Shown here one piece after another: positions 8,119-16,745 of a DNA stretch of 64,000 nt. The stretch is from Anaerolineales bacterium (lineage in GTDB: Bacteria > Chloroflexota > Anaerolineae > Anaerolineales > UBA4823): the NCBI GenBank assembly GCA_016935755.1, contig JAFGQI010000076.1, positions 108,584-172,583 on the forward strand, written 5' to 3'. Both the position numbers and the translations under genes were made by a program. Every line of letters starts with the position of its first letter. The first letter of the stretch is position 1. The notes under the pieces were generated by a model. It was not told where the DNA came from and made no database searches. It saw nothing but the letters and a program-made list of their open reading frames with translations.

Positions 8119-9072
8119 ATGCAGCCTAAAGAGAAACTTCCGGATCAATCCTGGCAGGCCGTTACCCAGACGGCTTCTCCTGCTCAGGTCGAACAGTATC
8201 TGATTGATGAGATCTTCAAAGCGATGGGCTTGGGGGCTTACTCCCAATGGCGGAAGTGGTTCGGGCCCGTATTTTCCCCTGTTGTCAGCCGCTTTGCCCA
8301 ACTCGGGGCCGGTTTCGACCAATCGGTGGCTCAGAATGGATTTATCCAGACTGCCCGGACCTGGCTGCAGAAGTGGGCGATTGCTCCCCGCCTGCAGGGG
8401 CAGGAAAATTTGCCGGTGGAGGGGCCGCTCTTGATCGCCGCCAACCATCCGGGTACCTATGATGGATTATCAGTGGCTGCCAGCCTGCCCCGGGAGGATC
8501 TGAAGATTGTTGTCTCTGGCCTGCCGTTCTTCCGTAGCTTACCCAGCACCAGAGAATATTTTGTTTATTCAACGCGGGAGATGAGCGTTCGTGTAGCGAC
8601 CATCCGCGCCGCGCTTCGCCATCTGCTGGATGGGGGGGCGTTATTAATCTTCCCGAGCGGCAACCTTGAACCCGATCCAGCTTATTTTCCGCAGGCAGCC
8701 AGGCAGGCCTTGCAGCGCTGGTCAGCCAGCCTGGAGATGTTCTTACGAAAAGTCCCTGAAACGAAGCTGGTGGTAGCGATCAATGCGGGTTTTATCGCCC
8801 CAGAGTATCTGCGCCACCCGTTAACCCACCTGCGCAGAAGCGACGAGGCCCGGCAGAAGCTGGCGGAATTCCTGCAGGTGATCTGGCAGGTGATCCTCAA
8901 CCACCCAACTTTGCACCAGCCTGGGGTGTTTTTTACTCCTCCGGCGACTCTGGCCCAGCTTTCGGGCGCGGCGGGCGGCATCCCGGCGGAAATTTCTGCC
9001 ATGGCGCAGCGGCTGCTGGAGCAAGTGTCTCCAGGCGACCCAGCCGGGGCAGCCTTAACGGGTGGCGACTGA
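8119..9072 (+). CDS. PlsC-like 1-acyl-glycerol-3-phosphate acyltransferase family protein
   Basis: The 317-residue protein carries the HX4D acyltransferase motif as NHPGTYD (His110, Asp115) and the downstream FPSGNLEPDP block that replaces the usual FPEGTRS. These are the LPLAT fold catalytic and phosphate-binding blocks, so acyl transfer to a glycerolipid-type acceptor is likely, though the acceptor is not determined. The N-terminal 100 residues are family-atypical, and I see no clear membrane helix. GGAGG at 8106-8110 supports ATG 8119. It stands alone between a terminator and a convergent operon. Confidence 0.8.
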   Translation: MQPKEKLPDQSWQAVTQTASPAQVEQYLIDEIFKAMGLGAYSQWRKWFGPVFSPVVSRFAQLGAGFDQSVAQNGFIQTARTWLQKWAIAPRLQGQENLPVEGPLLIAANHPGTYDGLSVAASLPREDLKIVVSGLPFFRSLPSTREYFVYSTREMSVRVATIRAALRHLLDGGALLIFPSGNLEPDPAYFPQAARQALQRWSASLEMFLRKVPETKLVVAINAGFIAPEYLRHPLTHLRRSDEARQKLAEFLQVIWQVILNHPTLHQPGVFFTPPATLAQLSGAAGGIPAEISAMAQRLLEQVSPGDPAGAALTGGD

Positions 9073-9075
9073 TCC

Positions 9076-9999
9076 CTAACGAGAAAGATCAAACAGACCT
9101 TCGGCCAGTTTGGTGATCGTATCGAGCAGCGCCAGGCGGCTGCGCCATTCTGCCGGGATACCCTGCTCGCAGTAAAACGCCCCGGCAATCTGCCCGCAGA
9201 TGGCCGCGGTGGTATCGGCGTCATCTCCCAGGTTAGCTGACAGCAGGCAGCCTTCTCGGAAGGACTCGCTGCGGTAGAAAGCCCACAGTGCGGCCTCCAG
9301 AGCCTGAACTACGTAGCCGCTGCCCTTGATCTGCGGCGGTTGACGCACTTTGAACGAGCCCCGGGCGATCTCATCGATGGCTGGTTCGAGGGGATGGGTT
9401 TGCCAGAAGCCAGGGATGGGGCAGTAGTATGTCGAGAGCAGCTCTTCTTTGGGAACACCATTCAACGCCCCGACCAGCAGCCCGCCGTAGTAGCGGCATG
9501 CGTCTACTGCCTGCGGAGCGCCATGGGTGGTGCGCGAACTTTCCCCGGAATAGAAAATCGCCTCTTCAGGCTTTTGAGCATAGAACATCGGCGCAGGCGC
9601 CAGCCGCATCAGCGAGCCGTTGCCGGCAGAGTAGGCGTCCGTAGAGCCGCTGAACGGTTCGCCGCTGCGCTCGTACTGGGCCAGCGCCTGGCGGGTGGTG
9701 CTGCCGATATCGAAGCAGCGCCCGGTGCTGCTCAGGTGGCCCTCGCGCCACCAGCGCAGATAGCGCTCCATCTGGTCGCGCGGGTCAAAGCCTTTCTTCT
9801 CCACCAGGCTCTCCGCCAGACACAGCGCCAGGGAGGTGTCGTCGGTCCACTGCCCCGGGCTCAGATTGAACGGTCCCCCGCCGAGCATATCTTCGATCGG
9901 CGTGAAGCTGCCTGGGCTTCGAAACTCCAGAGTGGTGCCCAGGGCGTCGCCGGCTGCCAGGCCGAGCAGGCAGCCGCGGTAGCGATCAAGTGAGATCAT
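9076..9999 (-). CDS. ADP-ribosylglycohydrolase (DraG) family protein
   Basis: From ATG 9999 the protein (307 aa) begins [16 protein letters not shown] and contains the di-magnesium site residues in [17 protein letters not shown] and [17 protein letters not shown], the signature of DraG/ARH hydrolases that remove ADP-ribose from proteins or small molecules. The open frame extends upstream to 10131, but GGGAGG just before 9999 fixes the start. It overlaps the end of the XRE-cupin gene by 14 bases, so the two form an operon. The substrate is unknown; no ADP-ribosyltransferase is visible in the window. Confidence 0.88.
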   Translation of the reverse strand: MISLDRYRGCLLGLAAGDALGTTLEFRSPGSFTPIEDMLGGGPFNLSPGQWTDDTSLALCLAESLVEKKGFDPRDQMERYLRWWREGHLSSTGRCFDIGSTTRQALAQYERSGEPFSGSTDAYSAGNGSLMRLAPAPMFYAQKPEEAIFYSGESSRTTHGAPQAVDACRYYGGLLVGALNGVPKEELLSTYYCPIPGFWQTHPLEPAIDEIARGSFKVRQPPQIKGSGYVVQALEAALWAFYRSESFREGCLLSANLGDDADTTAAICGQIAGAFYCEQGIPAEWRSRLALLDTITKLAEGLFDLSR

Positions 10000-10603
10000 G
10001 TTGTGCCTCCCGGAGATCATCCATGTGAAGCTGATGAATAAAAGGTCGGTCTCCAGATACCTGATAGACCATGAGCACAGTCGCAGGTTCCTGGGTCGGA
10101 TTTCGATAGGAGTGATGCTGGCTAGCGTCAAACAACAGGCTGTCCCCCTGCTCTAAGAGAAAGCTATGATCCCCAACGCGATATTCCACTTCCCCTTGCA
10201 GACAATGGATAAATTCTTCCCCTGAGTGGGAAATCGGATCTTCCATATTACCAACTCCAGGTTGGATGATGATCCGGAATGGCTCTAACTTCTGGTTGAA
10301 CAGGCCAATTCCTAAACTTTCCATTTCTACACCGTTGCTGTGGGTGTGTAGACCCAGATCACGTTTTACAAAGACCGAGGTATGCCTGGCCTCTTCCTGA
10401 AAGAAATCTGTGATTGGCACGTTCAACGCAGTAGCTAACCGATGAAGAGAGGAGACCGTTGGAGAATTTTCGCTGCGTTCAATTTGGCTGATGGCATTGA
10501 TGGATAATCCGCAGCGCTCTGCAAGCGCTCGCAGGGATAATCCTCGTTGGTCTCTCAAAGACCGCAATCGCAGCCCGAGGTTTGATTCTGTATGATCGGT
10601 CAT
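9986..10603 (-). CDS. XRE-family regulator with C-terminal cupin domain
   Basis: An N-terminal helix-turn-helix of the XRE type occupies about residues 10-65 ([35 protein letters not shown]). A cupin barrel occupies about 100-190 ([36 protein letters not shown]). Such proteins usually sense a small ligand and control the neighbouring operon. Here that would be itself plus the DraG-family hydrolase. It diverges from the cyclic-nucleotide-binding gene at 10777; the shared promoter region at 10644-10686 is a near-perfect palindrome and may be its operator. Confidence 0.9.
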   Translation of the reverse strand: MTDHTESNLGLRLRSLRDQRGLSLRALAERCGLSINAISQIERSENSPTVSSLHRLATALNVPITDFFQEEARHTSVFVKRDLGLHTHSNGVEMESLGIGLFNQKLEPFRIIIQPGVGNMEDPISHSGEEFIHCLQGEVEYRVGDHSFLLEQGDSLLFDASQHHSYRNPTQEPATVLMVYQVSGDRPFIHQLHMDDLREAQHDLT

Positions 10604-10643
10604 TGCTATCCTGATTACTCCTTACGCATATAATCTTATCCAT

Positions 10644-10686
10644 ATTATACAATAATACTTGACACTGTCTAGTATAGTTGTATAAT
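10644..10686. promoter_or_regulatory. Symmetric divergent promoter: 43-bp palindrome carrying both -35 and -10 boxes
   Basis: On the plus strand TTGACA (10659-10664) and TATAAT (10681-10686) are separated by 16 bases. On the minus strand TAGACA (10671-10666) and TATAAT (10649-10644) are also separated by 16. The whole segment is an inverted repeat centred on 10665 with 18 of 21 base pairs matched, including a perfect GACA-C-TGTC core. The two promoters interleave, so polymerases must compete and one dimeric repressor at the centre could shut off both. Confidence 0.8.
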
Positions 10687-10776
10687 GAAAATGAAGTAGA
10701 TCTGTCCAAAAGTGAATAAATGGTGAAACAGTGCTTATCCATATGATCAGGGTGTGTGAACTATAGGAGGAGCGTT

Positions 10777-11223
10777 ATGCCAACAGATACAAGCTATCTA
10801 AAGGATTATCCCTGCTTTCGAAACCTATCCGAGAGCCAGTTAGGTGCAATAGCCGAGATCACGAATGCAGTGTGCTATCCGCCTGGCTACGTACTCTTCA
10901 AAGAGGGCAAACCAGGAGAGCGATTGTTCTTCTTGGTCAAAGGTGAAGTTGAGGTATTTTACGAAATTGGTGAGGCAGGCCAGGTGCGTGTGGACACTGT
11001 ATGGGGGGAAGATGTGATTGGGTGCTCTGCACTCGTCGAACCTTATGAATATACCGCCACCGAACGCAGCCTGACTGAGATCGAGGTGCTGGAGATCGAT
11101 GCCCTTGCTTTGCGCGAGTTGATGCAGAAAGACTGCTGCCTCGGATTTTCATTGTTGCAGTACCTCATTAGCAACCTGATGAAGCGTGTTGTGGATTTAC
11201 GACTGGGAGCAGAAGGACGATAG
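10777..11223 (+). CDS. Single cyclic-nucleotide-binding (Crp/Fnr-type sensor) domain protein
   Basis: From ATG 10777 (GGAGGA at 10766-10771) the 148-residue protein consists almost entirely of a cNMP-binding beta-roll: YPPGYVLFKEGKPGERLFFLVKGEVEVF, then GEDVIGCSALVEPYEYTATE. It ends in the helix that would normally lead to a DNA-binding domain, but no helix-turn-helix follows. It could bind a nucleotide and act on a partner protein. The phosphate-cassette Arg of true cAMP binders is not clearly present, so ligand binding is uncertain. It lies 25 bases before the metallo-hydrolase gene and is probably cotranscribed with it. Confidence 0.8.
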   Translation: MPTDTSYLKDYPCFRNLSESQLGAIAEITNAVCYPPGYVLFKEGKPGERLFFLVKGEVEVFYEIGEAGQVRVDTVWGEDVIGCSALVEPYEYTATERSLTEIEVLEIDALALRELMQKDCCLGFSLLQYLISNLMKRVVDLRLGAEGR

Positions 11224-11248
11224 CAGATTCTGATGGAGAGATGTTTTT

Positions 11249-12169
11249 GTGAGGAATAAGCAGCGATCCTGGATCAGGTACTTTTTAGTGGCCGGGGCTT
11301 TGCTGATCTTGTGCAGCTGCTATCCGCCATCGAGTCCCCCGCTGGCAACAGCCACGCAAGGTAATGTCACACAAAGCGCTCTGGTTGGCGCCCCTGAGAT
11401 GGAAACTGAAGTAATGGAGGAAGGATCCATGTCTGCTCTAACGCCGCTCAGTATCACCGTCATCTATGACAACAATCCCTACGATAAAAGGTTGAAAACA
11501 GCCTGGGGGTTTTCCGCTTTGGTCGAATATGGTGGTGAGAAGATCCTCTTCGACACTGGCGGTGATGGGGCAACACTTTTGGAAAATATGCGCATCTTGA
11601 TGATTGATCCAACCCACATCGATCGTGTGGTGCTCTCGCATGCGCATGGGGATCATACAGGTGGTCTGAGCGGGTTATTGGATTACGGGGCGCGGCCGGT
11701 AGTTTATCTCCTTCCATCCTTCCCAGAAACGTTCAAAACTCAGGCAGCCAGTAAAACCGAAGTGATCGAAGTAATGCCCGGTCAACCAATCACTGAGCAT
11801 ATGTTTACCACGGGTGCAATGGGGCGAAATATCCCTGAGCAAGCCCTGGTGATCCAGACCGATCAAGGATTGGTGGTGATCACAGGCTGCGCTCACCCGG
11901 GTATTGTCGAGATTGTCCAGCAGGCGCGGGATTTGTTCGCTGGAAGAGTACACCTGGTACTAGGCGGCTTCCACCTGAGAGACAAGAGCACAGCCGAGAT
12001 CAAGGCAATCTTGAGAGATTTCCGGCAACTGGAGGTGGAACTGGCGGCGCCGTGCCATTGCACTGGCGAACAAGCCATTGCCATGTTCGCGGCTGAGTAT
12101 AAGGAGAACTTTATCCAGGTAGGAGTTGGGAGAGTGATCCGGTTTGACGAAATCGCCCCAAAAGAATGA
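11249..12169 (+). CDS. Metallo-beta-lactamase-fold lipoprotein (dihydropterin-synthase-like MBL subgroup)
   Basis: The start is GTG 11249, with GGAGAG 11235 upstream; the ATG at 11241 is out of frame and closes at once. A signal peptide with lipobox LILCSC anchors the protein outside the membrane. The MBL fold shows ILFDTGGDG, the zinc motif SHAHGDHTGG, GCAHPGI, GGFH and CHCTG. The arrangement fits the subgroup related to MJ0936-type 7,8-dihydropterin-6-methyl-aminobenzene phosphate synthase, many members of which have no known substrate. It follows the cyclic-nucleotide-binding gene in the same unit. Confidence 0.82.
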   Translation: MRNKQRSWIRYFLVAGALLILCSCYPPSSPPLATATQGNVTQSALVGAPEMETEVMEEGSMSALTPLSITVIYDNNPYDKRLKTAWGFSALVEYGGEKILFDTGGDGATLLENMRILMIDPTHIDRVVLSHAHGDHTGGLSGLLDYGARPVVYLLPSFPETFKTQAASKTEVIEVMPGQPITEHMFTTGAMGRNIPEQALVIQTDQGLVVITGCAHPGIVEIVQQARDLFAGRVHLVLGGFHLRDKSTAEIKAILRDFRQLEVELAAPCHCTGEQAIAMFAAEYKENFIQVGVGRVIRFDEIAPKE

Positions 12170-12412
12170 ATCCCGTAAAATAAACACCGGTTGCCTGGTT
12201 TAGCACACCGCTGCAGCAGCAGCCAGGAGGGTTATATAACAGCGCCAGGTAAGCCGATCAGGATGTTCTGTGCGGCCTCCGCCAGTATTCCCCGAAATCA
12301 TCATGTGATATTGTGCTACAATTTTCACAACGTAGTGTGCCCATTCGGATCAAATGCAGGATCGCGATGGCAGGCATCTCTTTGCCGTTTGCATGAGTCA
12401 GGAGGCTTACAG

Positions 12413-13138
12413 ATGAACAACCCTGGATCGGACACACCAGACATCGCCAATGGATCACTCAAACGTGGGATCGTTCGCTGGGCTATCAAACAGACGGTTT
12501 TCCTGCTGATTATAGCTGCAGCGCTGTTTTTCTCGGCGGGAAGTTGCGATTGGACCAGCGGCTGGCTTTATTGGGGCTTCATAGCATTTGTCCAGGTGAT
12601 AACCGCTCTCCTGCTGATCCCGCGCAGCCCAGGCCTGCTGGTCGAACGCTCTCAGCTTAAAGAAGGGCTGAAAGCCTGGGATATTGGCCTGGCTGTGTTC
12701 ATGGGGTACAGCTCAGCATTTTTAGCGCTTGCGGCGGGATTTGAGACGCGCTACAATCCCCCGCCCTCAGAACCGGGCATCCCGGCGTTCACTGCTCTCG
12801 TGATTGCTCTGTTCGGAACGCTGCTCACCTTGTGGGCGATGGTGTCTAACGAGTTCTTCTCTGGGATTGTGCGCATCCAGCAGGATCGTGGTCATACGGT
12901 CGCCAGCACGGGTCCCTACCAATATGTTCGCCACCCTGGTTATGCCGGGATGCTGATCTTTACCTTTGCCGCGCCATTCATCCTTGACTCGGTATGGGCG
13001 ATCGGTGTGGCTGTCTTGACCCTGATCCTGACCATTGTACGCACCTCGCTGGAGGATCGCACCTTACAGGAAGAACTGGACGGTTACGCGGACTACGCCC
13101 AACGGGTGCGCTATCGCCTTGTGCCTGCCATCTGGTAA
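12413..13138 (+). CDS. Isoprenylcysteine carboxyl methyltransferase-like integral membrane protein
   Basis: AGGAGG at 12400-12405 places the start at ATG 12413 (241 aa) although the frame is open from 12191. Five or so hydrophobic helices lead to the ICMT/PEMT signature near the C-terminus: RGHTVASTGPYQYVRHPGYAGM, with RTSLEDRTLQEELDGYADYAQRVRYRLVP closing the SAM-binding region. A lipid or small-molecule O- or N-methyltransferase acting in the membrane is expected; the substrate is unknown. The 243-base leader before it (12170-12412) shows no other gene. Confidence 0.82.
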   Translation: MNNPGSDTPDIANGSLKRGIVRWAIKQTVFLLIIAAALFFSAGSCDWTSGWLYWGFIAFVQVITALLLIPRSPGLLVERSQLKEGLKAWDIGLAVFMGYSSAFLALAAGFETRYNPPPSEPGIPAFTALVIALFGTLLTLWAMVSNEFFSGIVRIQQDRGHTVASTGPYQYVRHPGYAGMLIFTFAAPFILDSVWAIGVAVLTLILTIVRTSLEDRTLQEELDGYADYAQRVRYRLVPAIW

Positions 13139-13141
13139 TAT

Positions 13142-13460
13142 GTGATGAGATATACCTCCCGCCCCTTTCCCCACGGAAACGACAAACAAGCCATGATCGA
13201 CCTGGTCTATGCTCACCCGGCTTGCAGCGTGCATGTGGCGGATCTGCCCTACCGTCTCAGCTCGTGGGCGCTGGACGACCCGCAGAACGCCCGGCTGTGG
13301 TTCGGTTCTACAGTTGAACTCCTTGGGTGATAGAGCAATCTACGTAGTGACTGACAACAAAAGCAACACCGCTCTGGGGCTGTACGGAGCAGTGGGATTT
13401 GAAAAGATACAGGATGTATGGTGTTCGGCAAGGAATATGAGTTTACGGGGGAATAAATGA
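13142..13460 (+). pseudogene. Decayed GNAT acetyltransferase: N-terminal piece joined to C-terminal piece with frameshift
   Basis: Frame one (13142-13330) reads a GNAT start, with AMIDLVYAHPA and DDPQNARLWF. Frame two, closing at 13460, reads the GNAT C-terminal strand-helix, LGDRAIYVVTDNKSNTALGLYGAVGF. The core acetyl-CoA-binding region between them is missing, and the two remnants are out of frame around 13305-13330. An internal deletion with frameshift explains both facts. It begins three bases after the ICMT-like gene and runs directly into the 3' end of the RNase P RNA gene. Confidence 0.72.
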
Positions 13461-13862
13461 TACCCAGGCCAGTCTATAAGCCGCATTCTGTGAGCGAAGG
13501 GGAATCTTCGCCCGGCGATCATCTATCTGGGCCATACGTCGCCGCATGGCTCTAGCAGCCTACCCGGAACTCCCGCTTCCGAAGAAGCTTTGAGACGAGC
13601 CGCCTCGTTGTCCCTGTTTGACCTTGCTCCCGGCAGGGGTTGCCTGGCCGAGCCCATTGCTGGGCGCGCCGGTGGTCTCTTACACCACCTTTTCACCATG
13701 ACCGAATTGCTCCGGCAGCCTGTTTCTGTGGCCCGATCCGGCAGGTAACCGGCGAACCGGCCCCCGCCCCGGGTGTTACCCGGCGCCGTGCTCTGTGGAG
13801 TGCGGACTTTCCTCGAGAAGCTGCCAGGCAGCTTCCCGCGATCGCCCGACCGACCTGGGCGC
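13461..13862 (-). ncRNA. rnpB: RNase P RNA, bacterial A-type
   Basis: Read on the minus strand, the sequence has the universally conserved GAGGAAAGTCCG-like box (complement of 13801-13815 region), the ACAGAAA/GGTAA-type elements in the middle, and the 3' CAGAATGCGGCTTATAGACTGG block (complement of 13470-13491). The ends pair as helix P1: CCCAGG at the 5' end (complement of 13854-13859) with CCTGGG at the 3' end (complement of 13463-13468). It is the catalytic RNA that matures tRNA 5' ends. Length is about 400 nt, normal for the class. Ends are approximate. Confidence 0.93.
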
Positions 13863-13866
13863 TTTC

Positions 13867-13894
13867 ATCATACTATATTTACCCGAAAAGTCAA
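13867..13894 (-). promoter_or_regulatory. rnpB promoter
   Basis: On the minus strand TTGACT (13894-13889) and TATGAT (13872-13867) are separated by 16 bases and sit just upstream of the predicted RNase P RNA 5' end near 13861, the expected spacing for a sigma-70-type start. Confidence 0.75.
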
Positions 13895-14084
13895 CAGGAG
13901 CAAATTAAGGGCAAACCTACATAATTTATCCATCGGTTCTTAATAATCTCTAAACAACCATTTTTTATAATCAAGGCAATAGGGCAATCTGTCATAAGAA
14001 TTGGAGTTTGGAGATGTTATCAAAGGTCCATTTATTGGTTTTATCATTCATGCAAAAACGACCTGCCAGGACGGTGTAGCGGAT

Positions 14085-14471
14085 ATGACTGGTAGGATTG
14101 TGTATGCAGAACCCGAGCCGAATGCGGCGAGGATGGTCGAGCAGCAGCTGGAAACGGCAGGGTTTGAAGTTGTCGAAGCCTGGGATGTCGCCAGCCTGCG
14201 CTCCATCGAATTGACTCAGAAGCCGGATTTGATGCTGATTGATGCTGGCATGCAGAGGCATGGTGGACTAGAATTGTTATCCTACATCCGGCAGGAGGCC
14301 AGATTTTCCGGCCTGCCGGTAATTGTCCTGGGAAATTCGTTTATCCATGATGATATCATCGACTGGCTAGATGCTGGAGCGGATGGCTATATTCCGCATC
14401 CATTCAGTGCAGCCCTGGTAATCGCGCGGGTCAAGGCGCTGCTCAGGCGAACCCAACGTGTAGTTGGTTGA
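14085..14471 (+). CDS. Stand-alone atypical receiver-domain protein
   Basis: The 128-residue protein is a single CheY-like fold: RIVYAEPEPNAARM, PDLMLIDAGM with the putative phospho-acceptor Asp, PVIVLGNSF, and GADGYIPHPF. Two residues needed for normal signalling look substituted: the Thr/Ser after strand 4 is Gly (VLGN), and the Lys of the KP motif is His (PHPF). It may be phosphorylation-independent. ATG 14085 begins the domain; the frame is open from a TTG at 14001 but those residues do not belong to the fold. It is convergent with the histidine kinase gene at 14509. Confidence 0.72.
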   Translation: MTGRIVYAEPEPNAARMVEQQLETAGFEVVEAWDVASLRSIELTQKPDLMLIDAGMQRHGGLELLSYIRQEARFSGLPVIVLGNSFIHDDIIDWLDAGADGYIPHPFSAALVIARVKALLRRTQRVVG

Positions 14472-14508
14472 GTGGTTCGTTCTTGTTGTTGCAGTCGAGC
14501 AACAGTTT

Positions 14509-15888
14509 TCATCCAGAGACTGCGGGCAGGGTAATGGTGAATGTAGTCCCCTGACCGAGGGTGCTCTCACCAGTAATCGTCCCACCCTGGGTTTCGACAA
14601 TGGATTTGGCAATCGCCAGGCCTAATCCGGAGGCGCCATTCTGCTGGCGAGATTTATCCCCGCGGTACAGGCGATCAAAAATATAGGGCAGGTCTTCAGG
14701 GGCAATGCCGCTGCCATTGTCTTTGACCTGCAGCTGGGCTTTCCCATCCTTTTCTTCTGCAATCAGAACGATCTCACCGCCTGGGGATATATATCGAAAG
14801 GCATTCAGGATCAGATTGTCCAGAACCTGAGCCATGCGTTCGGCATCTACCATCATTGCTGGGATCGGCTGGTCAGCCTCAACCCGCAGGGTAATATTCT
14901 TCTGCTGAGCGGCAACTGCATGACGGGTGGCGACCCGCTCCAAGAGCGATTTTGCTTCACAAGGAAGCAGGTTGAGTTGGAGTTCGCCAGCATCTGCCAG
15001 TGACAGGGTGCGCAGGTCATCTACCAGCAGGCTGAGATGTTTGGTCTCCTGGTAGAGGACGCTGAAAACCTCCGGGGTTCCCGGCAGTTTGCCATCATTG
15101 ATCGCTTCGGTGTACCCAATCAGTACGCTGAGAGGCGAACGCAGATCGTGGGCGATATCGGCGGTCATCTGTCGGCGGGCCTGGGTGGCGTGAGCCAGAT
15201 CCAGGCTCATTTTATTGAAGGAGCCTACTAGGTCGCCAATTTCATCCTTGGTGCGCACCTTGACCTGCCGGCCCAGTCGTCCACGGGCGATATCAAGAGT
15301 GGCTTCTTTCAATTCGCGCAAGGAACGAGTCATGGAATAAGCCAGCAGCCCGCCCAGCGACAGCGCCATAGCAGCCGCGATCAGAGCGCTGATCAGCGAG
15401 GCGTTGTTTACCGTGTGCAAAAACATCCCTTCCGGGGAGTCAGGCCCCCACTCGCGGCGCGTCTGGGGGATGACCAACCAACCGACGAGTGAATCATCAA
15501 TTTCCAGTGGTGTAGCGTGTTCCAGATCTTCTGCGGGAACCTGGCTGCCGATCTGATATGGGAAGCCTCCAGAAAGAACAATTCCCTGGGCATCTGCCAG
15601 GGTGAAACGCGGCCACTCGCGGTGGAATTCCTTATCTCCCTCAAAAGGGGGAACTGGGGTCGGCTGGAAGGAAAATAGGCCTGGCCCAGACATTTCGATA
15701 CCTTCCCACCTTCCGTTGGTCTGGTAGTACTGCAGCAGGTTCTCGACCAGAGTCTCCTGGTCCTTGTTGAAAGCATATTGATCGAAGGCCAAACGAGTGC
15801 GCTGCTGGACGATGATCGCCACCAGAACAGCGCCAGTCAGGCCAACCAGAAGGAAGGCCAGGGTGAGTTTGACAGTTAACGACCGCAT
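14509..15888 (-). CDS. BaeS-like sensor histidine kinase with HAMP domain
   Basis: The 459-residue protein has an N-terminal membrane helix, an extracytoplasmic sensor of about 150 residues (LLQYYQTNGRWEGI, FTLADAQGIVL), a second helix near 165-190, and a HAMP linker. HisKA has its His in TADIAHDLRSPLSVLIGYTEA. HATPase_c has LDNLILNAFRY, DNGSGIAPEDLP and GASGLGLAIAKS. All catalytic boxes are intact. It follows its regulator by 18 bases. The sensor resembles that of the second kinase at 53852, and each system lies beside a secreted Met/His-rich protein, suggesting an envelope or metal signal. Confidence 0.93.
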   Translation of the reverse strand: MRSLTVKLTLAFLLVGLTGAVLVAIIVQQRTRLAFDQYAFNKDQETLVENLLQYYQTNGRWEGIEMSGPGLFSFQPTPVPPFEGDKEFHREWPRFTLADAQGIVLSGGFPYQIGSQVPAEDLEHATPLEIDDSLVGWLVIPQTRREWGPDSPEGMFLHTVNNASLISALIAAAMALSLGGLLAYSMTRSLRELKEATLDIARGRLGRQVKVRTKDEIGDLVGSFNKMSLDLAHATQARRQMTADIAHDLRSPLSVLIGYTEAINDGKLPGTPEVFSVLYQETKHLSLLVDDLRTLSLADAGELQLNLLPCEAKSLLERVATRHAVAAQQKNITLRVEADQPIPAMMVDAERMAQVLDNLILNAFRYISPGGEIVLIAEEKDGKAQLQVKDNGSGIAPEDLPYIFDRLYRGDKSRQQNGASGLGLAIAKSIVETQGGTITGESTLGQGTTFTITLPAVSG

Positions 15889-15906
15889 GATAAGTCCTTG
15901 TCCCGG

Positions 15907-16593
15907 TTAATGATGCATGGCAAAACGGTAGCCGACCCCATAAACGGTTTCAATATAACGGGGGTTAGAAGAATCGGGTTCGATTTTGGCGCGCAGATTG
16001 CGGATATGCACATCGATGGTACGCTCATATCCTTCGTAAGCGGCGCCTTGCAGCCGGTCGAGCAGCTCCAGGCGGGAGAAAACTCTGCCTGGGGCCGCCA
16101 TCAGGGTGGCCAGCAGGTCGAACTCTGATGGTGTCAGGTCTACGGTTTGATCGCCAACCTGGATGACACGCCCCGCCCTGTCCAGGGTGAGGCTGCCAGC
16201 GCGCAGGAGATCATTGCTGCTGCCCTGTTTTTCTATCCGTCTCAGGACTGCGCGCACCCGGGCAGTAAGCTCGCGTGGGCTGAAGGGTTTGGTCACGTAA
16301 TCATCTGCGCCGAGTTCCAGTCCAAGCACCTTATCATTTTCTTCCAGACGGGCAGTCAGGATGATGATGGGGGTTTCGGCTTCGCGGCTGTAAGAGCGCA
16401 TGAAATCATACCCGCTCATCTCGGGCATCATCAGATCAAGGATGATCAGGTCGGGTTTCTCATGCCGGGCGACGAAAAGGGCTTCTTGTCCGTTGCTTGC
16501 AGTCACCACGTCGAAGCCTTCCTGGGTTAGATAAGATTTCAGCAGGGTGCGCAGCTCTGGTTTATCGTCCACAGCCAGGATCTTCTTTGCCAT
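15907..16593 (-). CDS. OmpR-family response regulator
   Basis: ATG 16593 was chosen over the upstream frame start at 16626 because AAGGA lies just before it and the receiver begins at once (AKKILAVDDKPELR). The receiver has Asp in LIILDLMMPEMSG, Thr in IILTAR and Lys in YVTKPFS. A winged helix-turn-helix follows (VDLTPSEFDLLATLMAAPG, RTIDVHIRNLRAKIE, YIETVYGVGYRF). It should be phosphorylated by the kinase encoded 18 bases downstream. Confidence 0.95.
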   Translation of the reverse strand: MAKKILAVDDKPELRTLLKSYLTQEGFDVVTASNGQEALFVARHEKPDLIILDLMMPEMSGYDFMRSYSREAETPIIILTARLEENDKVLGLELGADDYVTKPFSPRELTARVRAVLRRIEKQGSSNDLLRAGSLTLDRAGRVIQVGDQTVDLTPSEFDLLATLMAAPGRVFSRLELLDRLQGAAYEGYERTIDVHIRNLRAKIEPDSSNPRYIETVYGVGYRFAMHH

Positions 16594-16669
16594 AATCCAT
16601 TCCTTCGGGCAGTAAATTTGACTCATTCCAATTATAAACGGTCCAACACAGTCAAAATAGATAATTTGA

Positions 16670-16702
16670 GAGTATCCGAGAGGTCTCGCTTCCCGGATAC
16701 TC
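16670..16702. other. Hairpin between the secreted-protein gene and the regulator gene
   Basis: GAGTATCCG (16670-16678) pairs with CGGATACTC (16694-16702) around a 15-base loop. It lies after the stop of the minus-strand secreted-protein gene (16746) and before the regulator gene. No T-run follows on the minus strand, so it may attenuate or protect a transcript rather than terminate it. A regulator-binding inverted repeat is an alternative. Confidence 0.45.
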
Positions 16703-16745
16703 CGATATACCCTTTCAGGGTGTCAACTGAACGGATCAGTCAAAT

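Noticed and set aside
13640-13924. Open frame across the RNase P RNA gene
   Set aside because: The region is explained by conserved RNase P RNA sequence and pairing. The predicted peptide has no family resemblance.
13861-14084. Long N-terminal extension (TTG 14001) of the receiver protein
   Set aside because: The added residues are outside the receiver fold, and TTG 14001 is not preceded by a clear ribosome site.
16625-16665. TTGACT and TATAAT pair upstream of the minus-strand response regulator gene
   Set aside because: The spacing is only about 13 bases, too short for a normal sigma-70 promoter. A -10 may be real but the pair is not supported.
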